This document shows, piece after piece, positions 1 through 10,403 of a stretch of 64,000 nt of DNA (within the stretch, counting starts at the first letter, position 1; every line of letters begins with the position of its first letter). This stretch comes from Diploscapter coronatus (taxonomy: Eukaryota > Nematoda > Chromadorea > Rhabditida > Rhabditidae), in assembly GCA_964036155.1 (NCBI GenBank), contig OZ038422.1, forward strand, positions 82,855,201-82,919,200, given 5' to 3'. A program made the position numbers and the translations under genes. The notes under the pieces were generated by a model. It was given only the letters and a program-made list of their open reading frames with translations. It was not told the origin of the DNA and made no database searches.

Positions 1-3000
1 GTCCAACCCACTACTGAACCAGGTAAATTATCACTGCGTATTAAATGAATTTGCTACTTTTGAAAAGATCCGCTACACATGGCTTTTCCAAATTTTATCT
101 CTTCACAATGAATGTGGAATGGGCTTATAATTCCATCTGATCTAGGTTTTTTGGCAAGTCGGCCATCACATTGCTTTGTAAAATCTCCTAATCATCGGCT
201 CAGACTACCGATATTAAAGTCTAAAATAAGGCATAAAATTGCACAAACTCAACAACACTAGATATAGATACGACGGTATCCACTTCGTCCACATCAACGC
301 CTACAACCACGTCCACGTCTACGTCCACATCCACATCGACGTCCACAACTACACCCACGTCCACATCAACAACCACATCAACGTCCACAACAACTACAAC
401 AACAACTACTACTACCACAGACGTTTGTTTCCAAGATCAAGGTCCATTAGCTGGTTGTCGTAAGTCTTAGCAACTTTTCAAGCCAACCATTTTATTATCA
501 ATTCAAGGGAAATCTATTGCCCGAGTCCATAAATTTCATTGATTTTTTTTTCGGAGGAATCGTTTTGTTTTCTGGAAAAACTACTGTATATGTTCCGAGA
601 GCATATTCATTCATTAAATTCGATTCAAATTCATACATCAAATCTGTAAGAATAGTGTATCAATTACAAAGAAAGCGTTATCACTTCTTTTTAACCAAAT
701 AACTATCAACATCAAACTTGTATGAATAAGCGACCAAATCATTTCTCAAAAATAGCATGATCTTACTCTTCCTCAATAATATTCATTCTGATTAAAGAAT
801 AAAGAAAAATGCCTTTTTCTTCAAGCAAAAAAACGTTTTTCAAATCTAAATTCAACAATTTCAGAGGCACAATGTCCTCCTCCCTGGGAATTTGTTAACG
901 GCAAATGCTATCGGGTGATTGTTGAATATTATTTACGTTTTAGTTTTGTTTTGTGAATAGCAAGGATTTTAGTTTTTTGGCACTGATGTCACCTCGGACG
1001 TAGCAGCTGCGAACTGCAGGGCATTATGCCTCCCTCCCTCCTCAATATGCCATCTACCAAGAGTCTACAGCGAACAGCAAGGCATAGAATTATGGAATTG
1101 GGGTAAGCAATTTCGTGAGAATTTATTAGTGTATAAATTAATTTGGAGCATTCGATTTCTAAATTGAGTGTTTTTTTTTTCATTTTGCGGCATTAATAAG
1201 ACTACTCGCAAAGGAAACTAGTGGTTAGAGAGGCCAATCAATTTTTAACATTGATTTTAACGTTTAAATTTGATATCAGTCTGACCATCGAAGTCATACT
1301 GATCTCAACGCTTTTTAGATCTTCGAAAATAATCTATTCTAAGTAAAGCTATATCATATTTGTAAAGCGAACCTCTCCTACTGTAGCTTTCCCGAATTTT
1401 TCGGACAATAAACTCCGCCTACTATTTATTAAAAGACGTAATTTAACATAAAACCCATCCAAATTGTATTGAGACTGGCCAAAATTTCTTACTAACTAAA
1501 TTTGATTAAAAACTAAATAGGATAATTAAAATCATCTATTGATTTTCTCCTTTTTCAGTGGCTATGAAGAATGGCTTCTCTACCATCTCTTGGATTGATG
1601 TAAATAAAATCATGCTTAATTCTGCTGTGAGTCATCATTCTACTTATAGGCAATTTTGAAAAGTAGGACGATAGAAACATAGGAAAATAGTAAAAGATTA
1701 GAGGAGGGAAGGGTAGGCTAGAGCATCTTCTACCATATTATTTCGCATACTCCTATGATTTATCGTTCTACATTTCCAGGTTGTCTACTATGATTAGTTC
1801 AAGGATATTTGTTTTCGTACTTTCTATCGCTCTGTATTTTTATCTATAAAAATTTAGACAGTGCGTGTACAAAACAGTGATGGCGTAGAATATACATGTA
1901 CCTTTTGGAATCCTGGGTAATTGAAAAAAATTTCTCTGTAACCATGGTTTTAATTGGATAGTTGAATCAAAGATCTATAGCAAGAATACCTCGACTCTTA
2001 AAAATCTGGATTGGAACAGTGGGCATGACTCGTGCTGAAGCCGCGAATGTTAAGGCTTGGTCGCGATTCTCGTATGGCAATCGCGACGAATCTCGAACAT
2101 TCACGTGCATCAACACAAGTCACAATCACTACATAAATCCAGGTCTCGAATACACATAAAAAAACAAGATATAATGAGTGATTGAACTTTCAACTAGTGG
2201 ATAATTATTAATTATATTTTAGGCAGCCGGGTAAGAAATTTAGTCAAATTGCAGCGGAAGAAGAATTTGATTTTCAAAAGTGCATAAATACCTCAATACC
2301 AAATCTCCATATTTTATAGTAGTGCGTTTATGAAAATCAGTTCTTCAATTTCCCGATGCGCTTTACTAAATTCCTTCAGATAACGGTTTTGGAAATGAGG
2401 ATTGTGCTTATGTGAGTCATATTTTAATCTATTTAAATGTTTACCTTTTATAAAAAAAAATCGCTGCACAAAAATGAATTAATTTATACCGAGTGGATCA
2501 TTTTCGAAAATCTAAAAATTATTATCTTGTTGAGAGTTTGTAACAATGCTATTTTGATGAATTGCCATGATCACCTATTCCCTAAAATGTACTCAACTTC
2601 TCTACTTATAAAAGAGATTTTGAAGTTGACTTAGATTAAGGAAAAACGAATTAAATGTCATTAAATGCAAAAATTAACAACAACCCAAATGTATATTTTA
2701 TAATAAATACTTTAGGTATGGATAAATGGATTATGGTTCGACTATCCTGTAAGATGAAGTTTAATTTATAAAAAATACGAATGCCGTAAATTCTCTAATA
2801 AAATCTTTTTTTTTTATTTTTGAGAGGTTGAAAATTAAAAGCCCCAAGGTATTTATTACAGGTTTTACGGTATGAAATATTTTAGTTAGAAAATAACTAG
2901 AAAAATGGAAGACAAGAGAAAATATGTATGACCAGATTTGGGAGATTTGACCCGATATTAGATTCGTTAAAATTTTAAAAGAAATATCACTTTTGATTAT

Positions 3001-3142
3001 TAAAGGCATATGAAAATAGTTCAGAAACTATCACGCACACTAAAAATTTTCTAAAATCATATTCAATATTTAGTGCACCAATGTTTATGTTTTTCGCTAT
3101 GCCTGCGAAACGGACGAACGACTTACCGCGACATGCCCTTGA
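1..3142 (+). CDS. C-type lectin-like protein with Thr/Ser-rich linker (5' end outside window)
   Basis: Probable secreted or surface carbohydrate-binding protein. Exons that join in phase: 1-22, 262-459, 865-914, 973-1102, 1559-1626, 1858-1916, 2223-2230, 2380-2411, 2716-2748 and 3074-3142 (TGA). Exon 262-459 encodes a long Thr/Ser-rich, mucin-like stretch. The lectin domain opens with CPPPWEFVNGKCYR, continues with VAAANCRALC and LPRVYSEQQGIELWNW, then WIDV, and closes with a WNPGQPDNGFGNEDC-type segment, DYPC and YACE, all typical of the C-type lectin fold with its paired cysteines. The QPD tripeptide of the canonical sugar/Ca2+ site is produced across the 8-nt exon 2223-2230; QPD is the galactose-type motif in this family, so a galactose preference is an inference. 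The signal peptide must lie upstream of the window. Exon 1-22 is the weakest part. Confidence 0.8.
1238..1440 (+). repeat. dispersed non-coding repeat, copy 1
   Basis: This segment lies inside an intron of the lectin gene. It shares a diverged sequence with 5400-5640 (same strand) and 33180-33335 (opposite strand). Shared landmarks are a TTTGATATCAGTCTGA block at the left end, and a block with the element order of a Tc-like MITE but no clear terminal repeats. No coding capacity is visible. Confidence 0.5.
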
Positions 3143-4241
3143 TTATCCGTCTTATCTGATATTTCACTTTTCAAATGAACACTGTACAAATAATAAATCT
3201 TTATTTGTATCAAAAAGTATGAAATGAAAATAGATCGAAAGTTATGGTTCATTAAATAAAGCTGCTTAACACTCGTCAGAGAAGTCAGATCAATTTGATT
3301 TTTATTTTCGGGGCGAGTATCGACGGGTGAAGCTGAGCATCCATAACTTTGCTTTCTTGAAGTTCAAACTGTAGATGAATGACGAAGCGGGGATCATAGT
3401 ATTTCGCAAAGAAGACTAAACTTGAAATGCCTTGTTCATGAACGTGTAATAAATTCCTAACATCACTTATTTGACTCAATAAGTGTAAGATAATAATTTA
3501 ATTTCAATGTAGATGAATACAGACAACTCTCGAAGACATCCAAAAGTGATGAGGACAATTGCAACTGAAATAAACATTCTTCAAAATAGTTTTCGATAAG
3601 AATAACGAAATATACTTATTAGGAACTCATTCTGTCATAGCTAGATTACTGCATCTCAATTAATTGTCAATTTTATAGCTATTAAGGAAAATATTTTCAA
3701 TTTGAAAGGATTATTATGAATAACTAATCTAGTTGACATAACTTTCTCCATCAAATACAACTGATGAAACAGAAATCTTGCTAAAACTTGATTACTTGAA
3801 ACCAACTAAATCACACGAATTTTCGATGTAAAGAAATCAACGCATATTTCAAGTGGAAAATAGAAAATTAGAAATCTACAGAATACAACAAATGTTTTTC
3901 CTCACAGCGAATTGAAGGACGTGGTTCGCGGGCTTTTTGTGTCTGAGTCATACTATTTTTCAAAAAAGCCCGTGAACTATGAACTAAGCCTTATAAAGTA
4001 AGATCCAAAGGTTCGTAAGAATCCTCATCATAACAATCAACAATTTATAGTCAGTCTGTCTCATTTTCAATTATGATTAGCTCAACACATATGTATCTCG
4101 TAGTTAGATTTCTACTATCACACCATTTCTTCTTTCCTGACAAATCGACCTTTAACAATTTTCTATATTTTTGTCTGATATTATATGGTGTCACAATATG
4201 AAATCAATGAAGCCCTTATTGAGAATATCAGTGCATTGTTA
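3143..4241. other. intergenic, no gene supported
   Basis: AT-rich spacer between the lectin gene and the next minus-strand gene. It holds one 64-codon open frame on the minus strand (3285-3479) with no recognisable motif, and the hairpin at 3923-3978. I see nothing else in it. Confidence 0.5.
3923..3978. repeat. short inverted repeat (hairpin)
   Basis: GTTCGCGGGCTTTTTG on the left is answered by CAAAAAAGCCCGTGAAC on the right, an imperfect 17-bp inverted repeat with a 20-nt loop. It could be a tiny foldback element or an RNA hairpin; nothing in the flanks decides. Confidence 0.55.
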
Positions 4242-5256
4242 TCAAATGGCTGAAGCAGAAGAGGAGTCGTATTCCGTTCCATCCTTTGTCGCCTTCTTGG
4301 TTGCACTCAGCTGAAATCAAAGAATTTCACTCGCTTTTCAGAAATAAAAATTATAGATAGACGGTAGTAAAGTGGTAAAGTCAAAGTTATCTTCGAAATT
4401 AACCAATCTCCCCACTTCAGGTTAGAATATTTGGAAAATGGATCATTTTATTATAAATCAGGATACCAATAAAAGCTATGAAATTGATGGATAAGATCAG
4501 AAATATTAGCAGTGCAAATAAACTAGTGCTGATCGACAAAATAGTATTTTTCGCACTGTACTGGACACATCCCAGAACTAAATAGAAATAACATACGATT
4601 TGTGGTTGTAGGAGCTGAGCGTCTTGGACTGCAAATAGCAGGAGTTGTGTTCGATATCAGCTGGTTGTCTGCCTGGAAGGAATTGTCGTCCAGAGCCTGT
4701 ATGACTGTACGAGCTATCACCTCACGACGCTGAATAAAATAGCTTAAATAATAGATAATCAGGGAATCTAATTGAGTGGCATTTTACATCGGCACAATTA
4801 ATCAGTGTCAGTCTGAACATGAATATCAGTTTCATCAAACACAACCCCTGAGATAATTGACATTGGTATGAACTTCGTTATGTAGAGTATAAGATACTTC
4901 TGTTCACATTATGATTTTTTAAAATAAAACTTGCAACAATGGTGAGTGATTCGACGCGTTTGCTGTCCTTGCCCAAAAAATCACGTCTCCTCGAGGATCC
5001 ACTTTCCTCGCAGCTCCTCCATTTGCCAATTCACGCGCTTTGCGACGACGTTCGAATTCGTCCTAAAAATTTCCGATAAAATTCAAAAAATGACTTAGAA
5101 GAATTTTATAAAATAATAGGAATAGCATATTTTTCAACGAGTTATTTCAAATTTTCTTACATGAACAACAGCTTTTAGCCTGGCAGCCTCCTCTTTTTCT
5201 ATTCTCTCCACCTGTTCTCGAATCCAGAATATTCTTCTTCTTCTTTCTTTTGCTTG
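4242..5256 (-). CDS. hypothetical single-pass membrane protein (tentative model)
   Basis: Candidate exons on the minus strand are about 5161-5256, 4950-5069, 4599-4731, a membrane exon near 4477-4589, and 4242-4310. The first two encode charged, coiled-coil-like sequence (KERRRRIFWIREQVER and DEFERRRKARELANGG). The next has a Ser/Thr/Pro-rich stretch (RRSAPTTTN). The membrane exon carries a hydrophobic run of about 22 residues (SLFALLIFLILSINFIAFIG). The final exon ends in a hydrophilic Ser-rich tail (YDSSSASAI). One junction (membrane exon to last exon) does not agree in phase in my model, and the start is not found. I do not recognise a family. Confidence 0.35.
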
Positions 5257-5399
5257 AAAATGTCTAAGCGAATATGAAGTCTACTTATATACTTATTAGC
5301 CGTTATCACAGTGATTAGAAGTTGTTTTGTTCGAAACTCCGGTTAATATTTGCAAGGTTTCTAACTGATAAAGTCGTGCATATTTAGAGACTAAATGAT

Positions 5400-5640
5400 T
5401 CTCCATAATAGATTAAATTTGGTAAATTTGATATCAGTCTGATGTTTGAGATCGTAAATAATTCAAAACTTTAGATTTTCAAAAACGGTCCATCCTATCA
5501 AAAGTTATGACCATTTTTGTGCGGCAATTCGTTCCTGCAGCGGTCTTTCCAAACTTTTCCGACAGGAAAACTGCATTGCGTTTACAACAATTAATCTAAT
5601 TAGGCGTGAAACCCCTTCCAAATGGTACTAATTGGTATCT
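5400..5640 (+). repeat. dispersed non-coding repeat, copy 2
   Basis: Diverged relative of 1238-1440. It shares the TTTGATATCAGTCTGA block and later a block ending near CCAAATGGTACTAATTGG that matches CCAAATTGTATTGAGACTGG in copy 1. Its middle part matches the reverse complement of 33230-33300. Confidence 0.5.
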
Positions 5641-6335
5641 GAGTGATAGTAAAATTGATATGATTCTTCGTAGTTTTATCTGGAAGATAAATAAGTGCAA
5701 AGATGAACATGTTAGAGCATGCATGGTTATGAACATTTCTTTCTTTAATTTTTGAATTATTCATTTATTAATTAAATAAATGCTTTATTGTCCATTTCAA
5801 AGATAATTTCAAAAATATTTTGAGATTTTTATAGATTTATCGTTGTTCGTCGTTCAGTTATCCTTTGAGAGGGATATCCAGGAAGCACCACGAGGAGGTA
5901 GACGAACTTCGCTTCCCGCCACACAATCACACACACACGCACACAACTGAAAAAAGAAATATTTACATTTGTTAACTTGTATTAAAGGTCTGAATCCTCT
6001 GATCAAATTGCAGAAAACTTCTTGCGAGACTCAGAGAGAAATCAGAATGACGCTTTATTTACCGATTTTAGAGTTTTTACCATCGCTCGGTTTGCAAAGT
6101 TCTCCGGTATTTGTTTCTCATCTTTTCCCAATACTATTCTCTTATAAAAGCCGAGTGGTTTCAAAATCCAGTGAAAATGGTCAGCTATGCAAGGATATAA
6201 AATGACGTTATCGTACCTTGTTGTTCACGTTAACATTAATGTTGATATTAATGTTGAACAAATTTCTCAGAAGGATGTTCTTGAGCTCGACGACCCACGG
6301 GAACTAAATTTGATTATAATTTAAAATAACTTATC

Positions 6336-6438
6336 AAGGATGTACGCGGTTCGTAAAAATTGAAACCCGGCCATTCTAATTTTTTTCGATCGGGACCCGG
6401 ATATTAATTAATGTCCGAGTCCGGGTCCATACATCTCT
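6336..6438. repeat. degenerate palindromic element, same family as 8008-8074
   Basis: Begins AAGGATGTACGCGGTTCGT and ends CCGGGTCCATACATCTCT. It shares the GGGACCCGGA...TTAATTAATGTC core with 8008-8074 but is longer and more diverged. Confidence 0.6.
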
Positions 6439-7426
6439 GAACATAACAGATCATTGCGGTGATGCGGGCGGGCACGAGCGAGCAGTGGCCTTATGGAAGG
6501 CGTGAGTAAAAGTGTTTATTAACTGATAGAACGGGGTATTTATAGAGATCAGGTGTGAGATATCTAAGGATAGATATGCAATTCGGTAAGGTGAGATTAT
6601 TCAATTTAAATCATGTCCTGACTGAAAATTTGTTTGAAAGGGTGTCGAACAGCCGAAAATGGATAAAGATCATTCTATTTTTTTTTTTCGAAAATCCTGC
6701 GTTCACAAATTCAAATTTTGTCGAAATTCACTTTTACCATCTGTTTCTCTCCATTTCTCATGCTCTTTCGCATCCAAGCATCGAGAAGAATCTCTGGGCA
6801 ATGACAATTTTGAATTAATCTATTCGTTCCCCATCAGGTTCTGTTTTGCCAGGTTTGTTATTTAAAAAGAGCCACTATTTTGATTAAGCATCGACGGAAC
6901 GAACTTTTGACAAAACCCTGAACCGATATCGGAGTCGGAATAAAGAATGTTCGTGAGACATCTATGTCGATTTTGAACCCCAGAAAAGAGCCGAAAGACC
7001 CGATTCCGTTGCCAGAAACGGAACTTCCTAGCAACCCCTGATTTTGATATTTTTCTTTTAAAAAGTCTAGCGTTTTACCTTTTCATCAGAAAAATTGCGT
7101 TTTCCGTTCCATCGATGTCTTTCCAATTCTCCCTAAAATACCTAGACTTTATGTTTTAGATCAACTTTTACATGTTTTACTTCTGGACTAGATGAAAAAG
7201 GCTCGAGCTACACGAAATGATCTGATATTCGCTCAATGACTAACTTCACTAAAATTCGTTTTATTAATATTTCACAAGTATATTCTGTGGTAAACCAAAT
7301 ATCGAAAAAGAACTAAAATTTCAATAACTTGGTTGCTATCAGACTATATATCATCAGTGCGAATTAACGTTATGAACAATCTCCTATCTTCCAAATAATT
7401 CATTTGAATTAAACAGGTTTTCAGTA

Positions 7427-7663
7427 CTCAGCGAAACTTGTGCCTATCCGGGCGGATGTCGGCAGTTTTTTGCCGACCAACACCAATCCGCTCGGATCCG
7501 TGTTGGTTGGCAATTTTTATCTGGTAAAACTGCCGACCAACTCGGGCAAGTACCAACCGACTCGGGTCCACTCGGATTGAATTGCCTATCTGGGCAGAGC
7601 GGCATACCGATAGGCAATTCACAGAATTGCCGACCCGCCCGGATAGGCACAAGTTTCGCTGAG
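7427..7663. repeat. MITE-like element with about 30-bp terminal inverted repeats
   Basis: The left end reads CTCAGCGAAACTTGTGCCTA and the right end is its reverse complement (ending TTTCGCTGAG), with roughly 30 matching bases. The GC-rich interior holds further copies of a GCCGACCAACTCGG-like word in both orientations, so most of the 237 bp can fold. There is no coding capacity. The open frames seen here on both strands are by-products of the palindrome. A target-site duplication is not obvious. Confidence 0.7.
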
Positions 7664-8007
7664 TTGGAAAAAGTAATAAATTGCGCTAAGACATGCCTGG
7701 CTATTGCTAACGTTAGCGAGTCTCTAACTGTCTGCTCCATATTATTTTCCTTGCTAATGTTGTAATAGCAAAATATGAGGGCGTCGCATGGACCAATCAG
7801 CAAGCGCACACGGTCAGGCAGACTTCAACCAAGGAGATAGGACGAGCAGTATGACGCTAGGACAACCAATAACAAATGTCTTCTTGAGCAATCGAGAACC
7901 TTCGAGTCGTTCTTTTTCTGATATAAATAGCGCTTCATCAATTTCTTCTCCTTCAGTTTTAATTCCAGTCCCACTTCTGCATTATCATTTCTATAGAGCT
8001 CTCTACT

Positions 8008-8074
8008 AGGGATGTACGCGGTCCGTAAAAATTGGGACCCGGACATTAATTAATGTCTGGGTCCGTACATCCCT
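8008..8074. repeat. 67-bp near-perfect palindrome (short foldback element)
   Basis: Starts AGGGATGTACGCGGTCCGTA and ends with the complementary GTCCGTACATCCCT. The centre is ATTAATTAAT. A diverged relative is at 6336-6438, so this is a small repeat family rather than a regulatory site. Confidence 0.65.
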
Positions 8075-9015
8075 GATTATAAAGTTAACGTTCTCAAATG
8101 TTTTGTCTCAAATTTTGTTTCTAAAGATCCACTATCAAACGTCGATTCTTAAATGCCAACTTACTTTTTTCGATGAGAATTGCAATCGTACCAAAAGAAA
8201 CCGCCATGAAATCCATTGCTTAAATATCGAATTTTAGGTTTTTTTTTCCAAAAATTTGGACGAATAAACAGACATTTTATCTGCCCTACACTAGATATGA
8301 TACCATAAGCGCCTCCTTTTATTGAACCCCAGTCACTTGCGCTATCGGCTACTATAAATTGAGTCGACCAATCCAGAAGCACTCAACTGTCTTTGTTGAA
8401 TTCAAGTTGATCAATCGAGAACGAAGGTCGCTGGACTCTTCTTCATCTATATTCTCGCCTTTCTTCCTTATCCGTTTCTAGTTTTGAAGAGTGCATTTCT
8501 ACAAGCGACCATAGAGCAATAATAGTGTGCTTGATCTATCATTATCGAATGGAGGGTTCAAGTCAGTTCAGTTCGCTGCCAACATTTTTGATGCGTTTGA
8601 CTATAAAATATGAGAGATTATTTTGAGAGAGACAGAGAAGCCATACAAAAATTGGAGGGTGCGGTATCTTGAGCGAAATGAAAAGTATGGCATTAGGCAC
8701 GAAATTATTTTATTAATAATCAATATCAAATTTCTCCGTGGTCAATCGATTGTTTATCATACAGCCAGTTGGGGTGGATCTTCAAATGCCGCATTTGTTT
8801 ATCATATAAACATTTATCAAAACGAACAGCTAACTTCATTTATCGCTTTTTGTCAAATTGAAAGGCCAAAAGGCAGACTCGGCAAGTGGCTAGCAGCCGA
8901 CCACCTCTCGTTCGAACTCTCACTCTCTAGAAAGCATCAAAACTATTCTCCGAGTTTCAGCAGTCGAAGCGGTAGAGTCCTCTTCATTTTCACGCTTAAG
9001 ACTCACTAGCTCAAC
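8075..9015. other. upstream region of the M15-like gene
   Basis: No gene is supported. The 128-codon plus-strand frame at 8623-9009 has no motif and ends just before the next start. This stretch probably contains the promoter and 5' leader of the downstream secreted peptidase gene, but no defined element can be named. Confidence 0.4.
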
Positions 9016-9589
9016 ATGACCACAACGATATGTTTGTTAGCGTTCCTTCTTGGAGCTCTGTTTCATTTGAGTGAAGCGTACACCTACACTCACCAAGGAG
9101 CATTAAATCGGCTTAATGCAGCTGGGATTAGTGTTTCATCCAGTGGTGGTTGTAGCAACAAAAACAACCCGAGTTGTACTTCACTGGACGGAATCCACAG
9201 TGAGGCAATTGACGGCGTGATCACATTGATGGTAGGGTGCGTTCGACCAATTTCGACTAATCTGTTTTTAGAAAGCAAGTGGCTGCGCGGGAATTGTTGT
9301 CACAGGTCAGGTAATTTTTAACTTCGATAAACTCTGACTTTAGGTGGAACTGAAACCGGACATGCTGGCTCGTCGGGTCGTACCCATTCAAATGGTTGGA
9401 AGTTGGACATTCGTAAACGAGGCAATGACTGTATAACTCGATACATCAAAAGAACATTCACGGAAATCAAACCGAAATTTTGGAGAGCTGCTTCGGGTGG
9501 GTTTTCAACCCATCTTCTTTTCAAGAAAATGTTTAGGCAACATTTACTACGATGAGGGCAATCACTGGGATATTCAGTACGGAAATTAA
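9016..9589 (+). CDS. secreted M15-like peptidoglycan peptidase (D-Ala-D-Ala carboxypeptidase/endopeptidase fold)
   Basis: Exons 9016-9231, 9272-9305, 9344-9496 and 9537-9589 join in phase to 151 residues. The first 21 residues (ending HLSEA) form a clear signal peptide. The domain shows GGTETGHAGSSGRTHSNGW, then LDI, which gives the H-x6-D metal pair of M15 peptidases (H and D of HSNGWKLD), and a final NHWDIQ that supplies the last His. Paired cysteines suit secretion. M15 enzymes cut the peptide cross-links of bacterial cell walls; here the enzyme would act outside the cell, in digestion or antibacterial defence. The family is mainly bacterial and phage-borne, so horizontal origin followed by intron gain is likely but inferred. 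A Maverick-type protease remnant starts directly after the stop on the other strand. The exact substrate is unknown. Confidence 0.75.
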
Positions 9590-9599
9590 CGATTTCTCT

Positions 9600-9965
9600 A
9601 AAATCATATTTATCCATTAGTTTTAGAAAAAGTAAACAATAGTAACCGCAGTGATGTGTATTAAAGTTTTGAATTTGAAAAGTTGATAATTCAATATTAG
9701 TATTTAAATATTTTTGTAATTCTAATGGAGGATCCCAGTCCAAAAGGATCAAAGTAATAACACCTTTCATTAATCTTATAGTAACACACCTAATTAGTAC
9801 CTTTATTTTTACTTATGTCTAGATTTAAGATATCACATTCTTTATCATTAATTTTACTTGGAAGAGTATCCCTCATAAACACCCCTCTAAAATTTTTAAT
9901 TCTTTAGCTAATTTTGTAATGTTGTAATTTGTCAATGGTTTTAATGTTTTAATAAACATTTATAA
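9600..9965 (-). pseudogene. decayed Maverick/Polinton cysteine protease
   Basis: Read on the minus strand this region shows, in order, an N-terminal part with FRGVFMRDTLP, a shifted segment with YYFDPFG, and a C-terminal part with THHCGYYC. These are landmarks of the adenain-like protease of Maverick/Polinton virus-like transposons: the RGVFMRD block, the aromatic/DSFG-like block and the CG-x-C catalytic region. The middle part that should carry the catalytic His is missing or scrambled, and at least two frameshifts separate the blocks, so it is dead. Its 3' end overlaps the last exon of the M15-like gene in antisense. A related fragment is at 29405-29565. Confidence 0.7.
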
Positions 9966-10403
9966 ATAAGCAAAGCTTATCTAGAAGAACTCGGTTCTTT
10001 TATCAATATAAAAAAAATCGACGATGAAGAGTGGAGGGGCGGAAACTGCGCCAGAAAATGGTATTTATATACTACTTTTGTTCTCTAACGCCATACTATT
10101 TTAGCGAAAAAAAATAGGGGGACGTTGGCCCGCACCCAAAATCTCGTCTGCTATAGGTTTGTTTCAAAAATAGGAATGATTTACTTTCGAAAAAAAAATC
10201 TTTATTTTGGTAAAACAAGAACTTGATCAGTATGACTAGATTTCAACGTCTAAATCCATAACAAATAGTTAGCACCGGTAATGAGAAATTCCTATCTTTT
10301 CAAGGAAGTGTGAATATTCTAATTGTAGGGAAAATCGAAAGGAGTAGTATCTCTGAGGAATGACTTGGTGTAAAGACTATTGATGAATCCGTAAATGTCT
10401 GTA
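9966..10403. other. intergenic, nothing recognised
   Basis: AT-rich spacer between the protease remnant and the 3' end of the minus-strand gene. It contains only short poly-A runs. No gene or element is seen. Confidence 0.45.

Larger units (their letters stand above)
5257..7426. other. intergenic spacer with repeats
   Basis: No gene is supported here. The stretch holds copy 2 of the dispersed repeat (5400-5640), a CA-rich simple repeat (about 5920-5946) and a degenerate copy of a palindromic element (6336-6438). Short open frames at 5969-6205 and 6555-6865 lack coding character. Confidence 0.5.

Noticed and set aside
221..463. Repetitive open frames on both strands rich in Val/Asp and His/Asn
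   Set aside because: They are shadows of the Thr/Ser-rich (ACN/TCN codon) exon of the lectin gene at 262-459.
1962..2159. 65-codon frame resembling a second lectin-like segment
   Set aside because: It lies in the intron between exons 1858-1916 and 2223-2230, its phase fits neither neighbour, and the lectin domain is complete without it.
3285..3479. 64-codon minus-strand frame
   Set aside because: Composition looks mildly coding, but there is no motif, start context or phase-compatible neighbour exon.
7428..7809. Open frames of 74-121 codons on both strands
   Set aside because: They are produced by the GC-rich MITE at 7427-7663.
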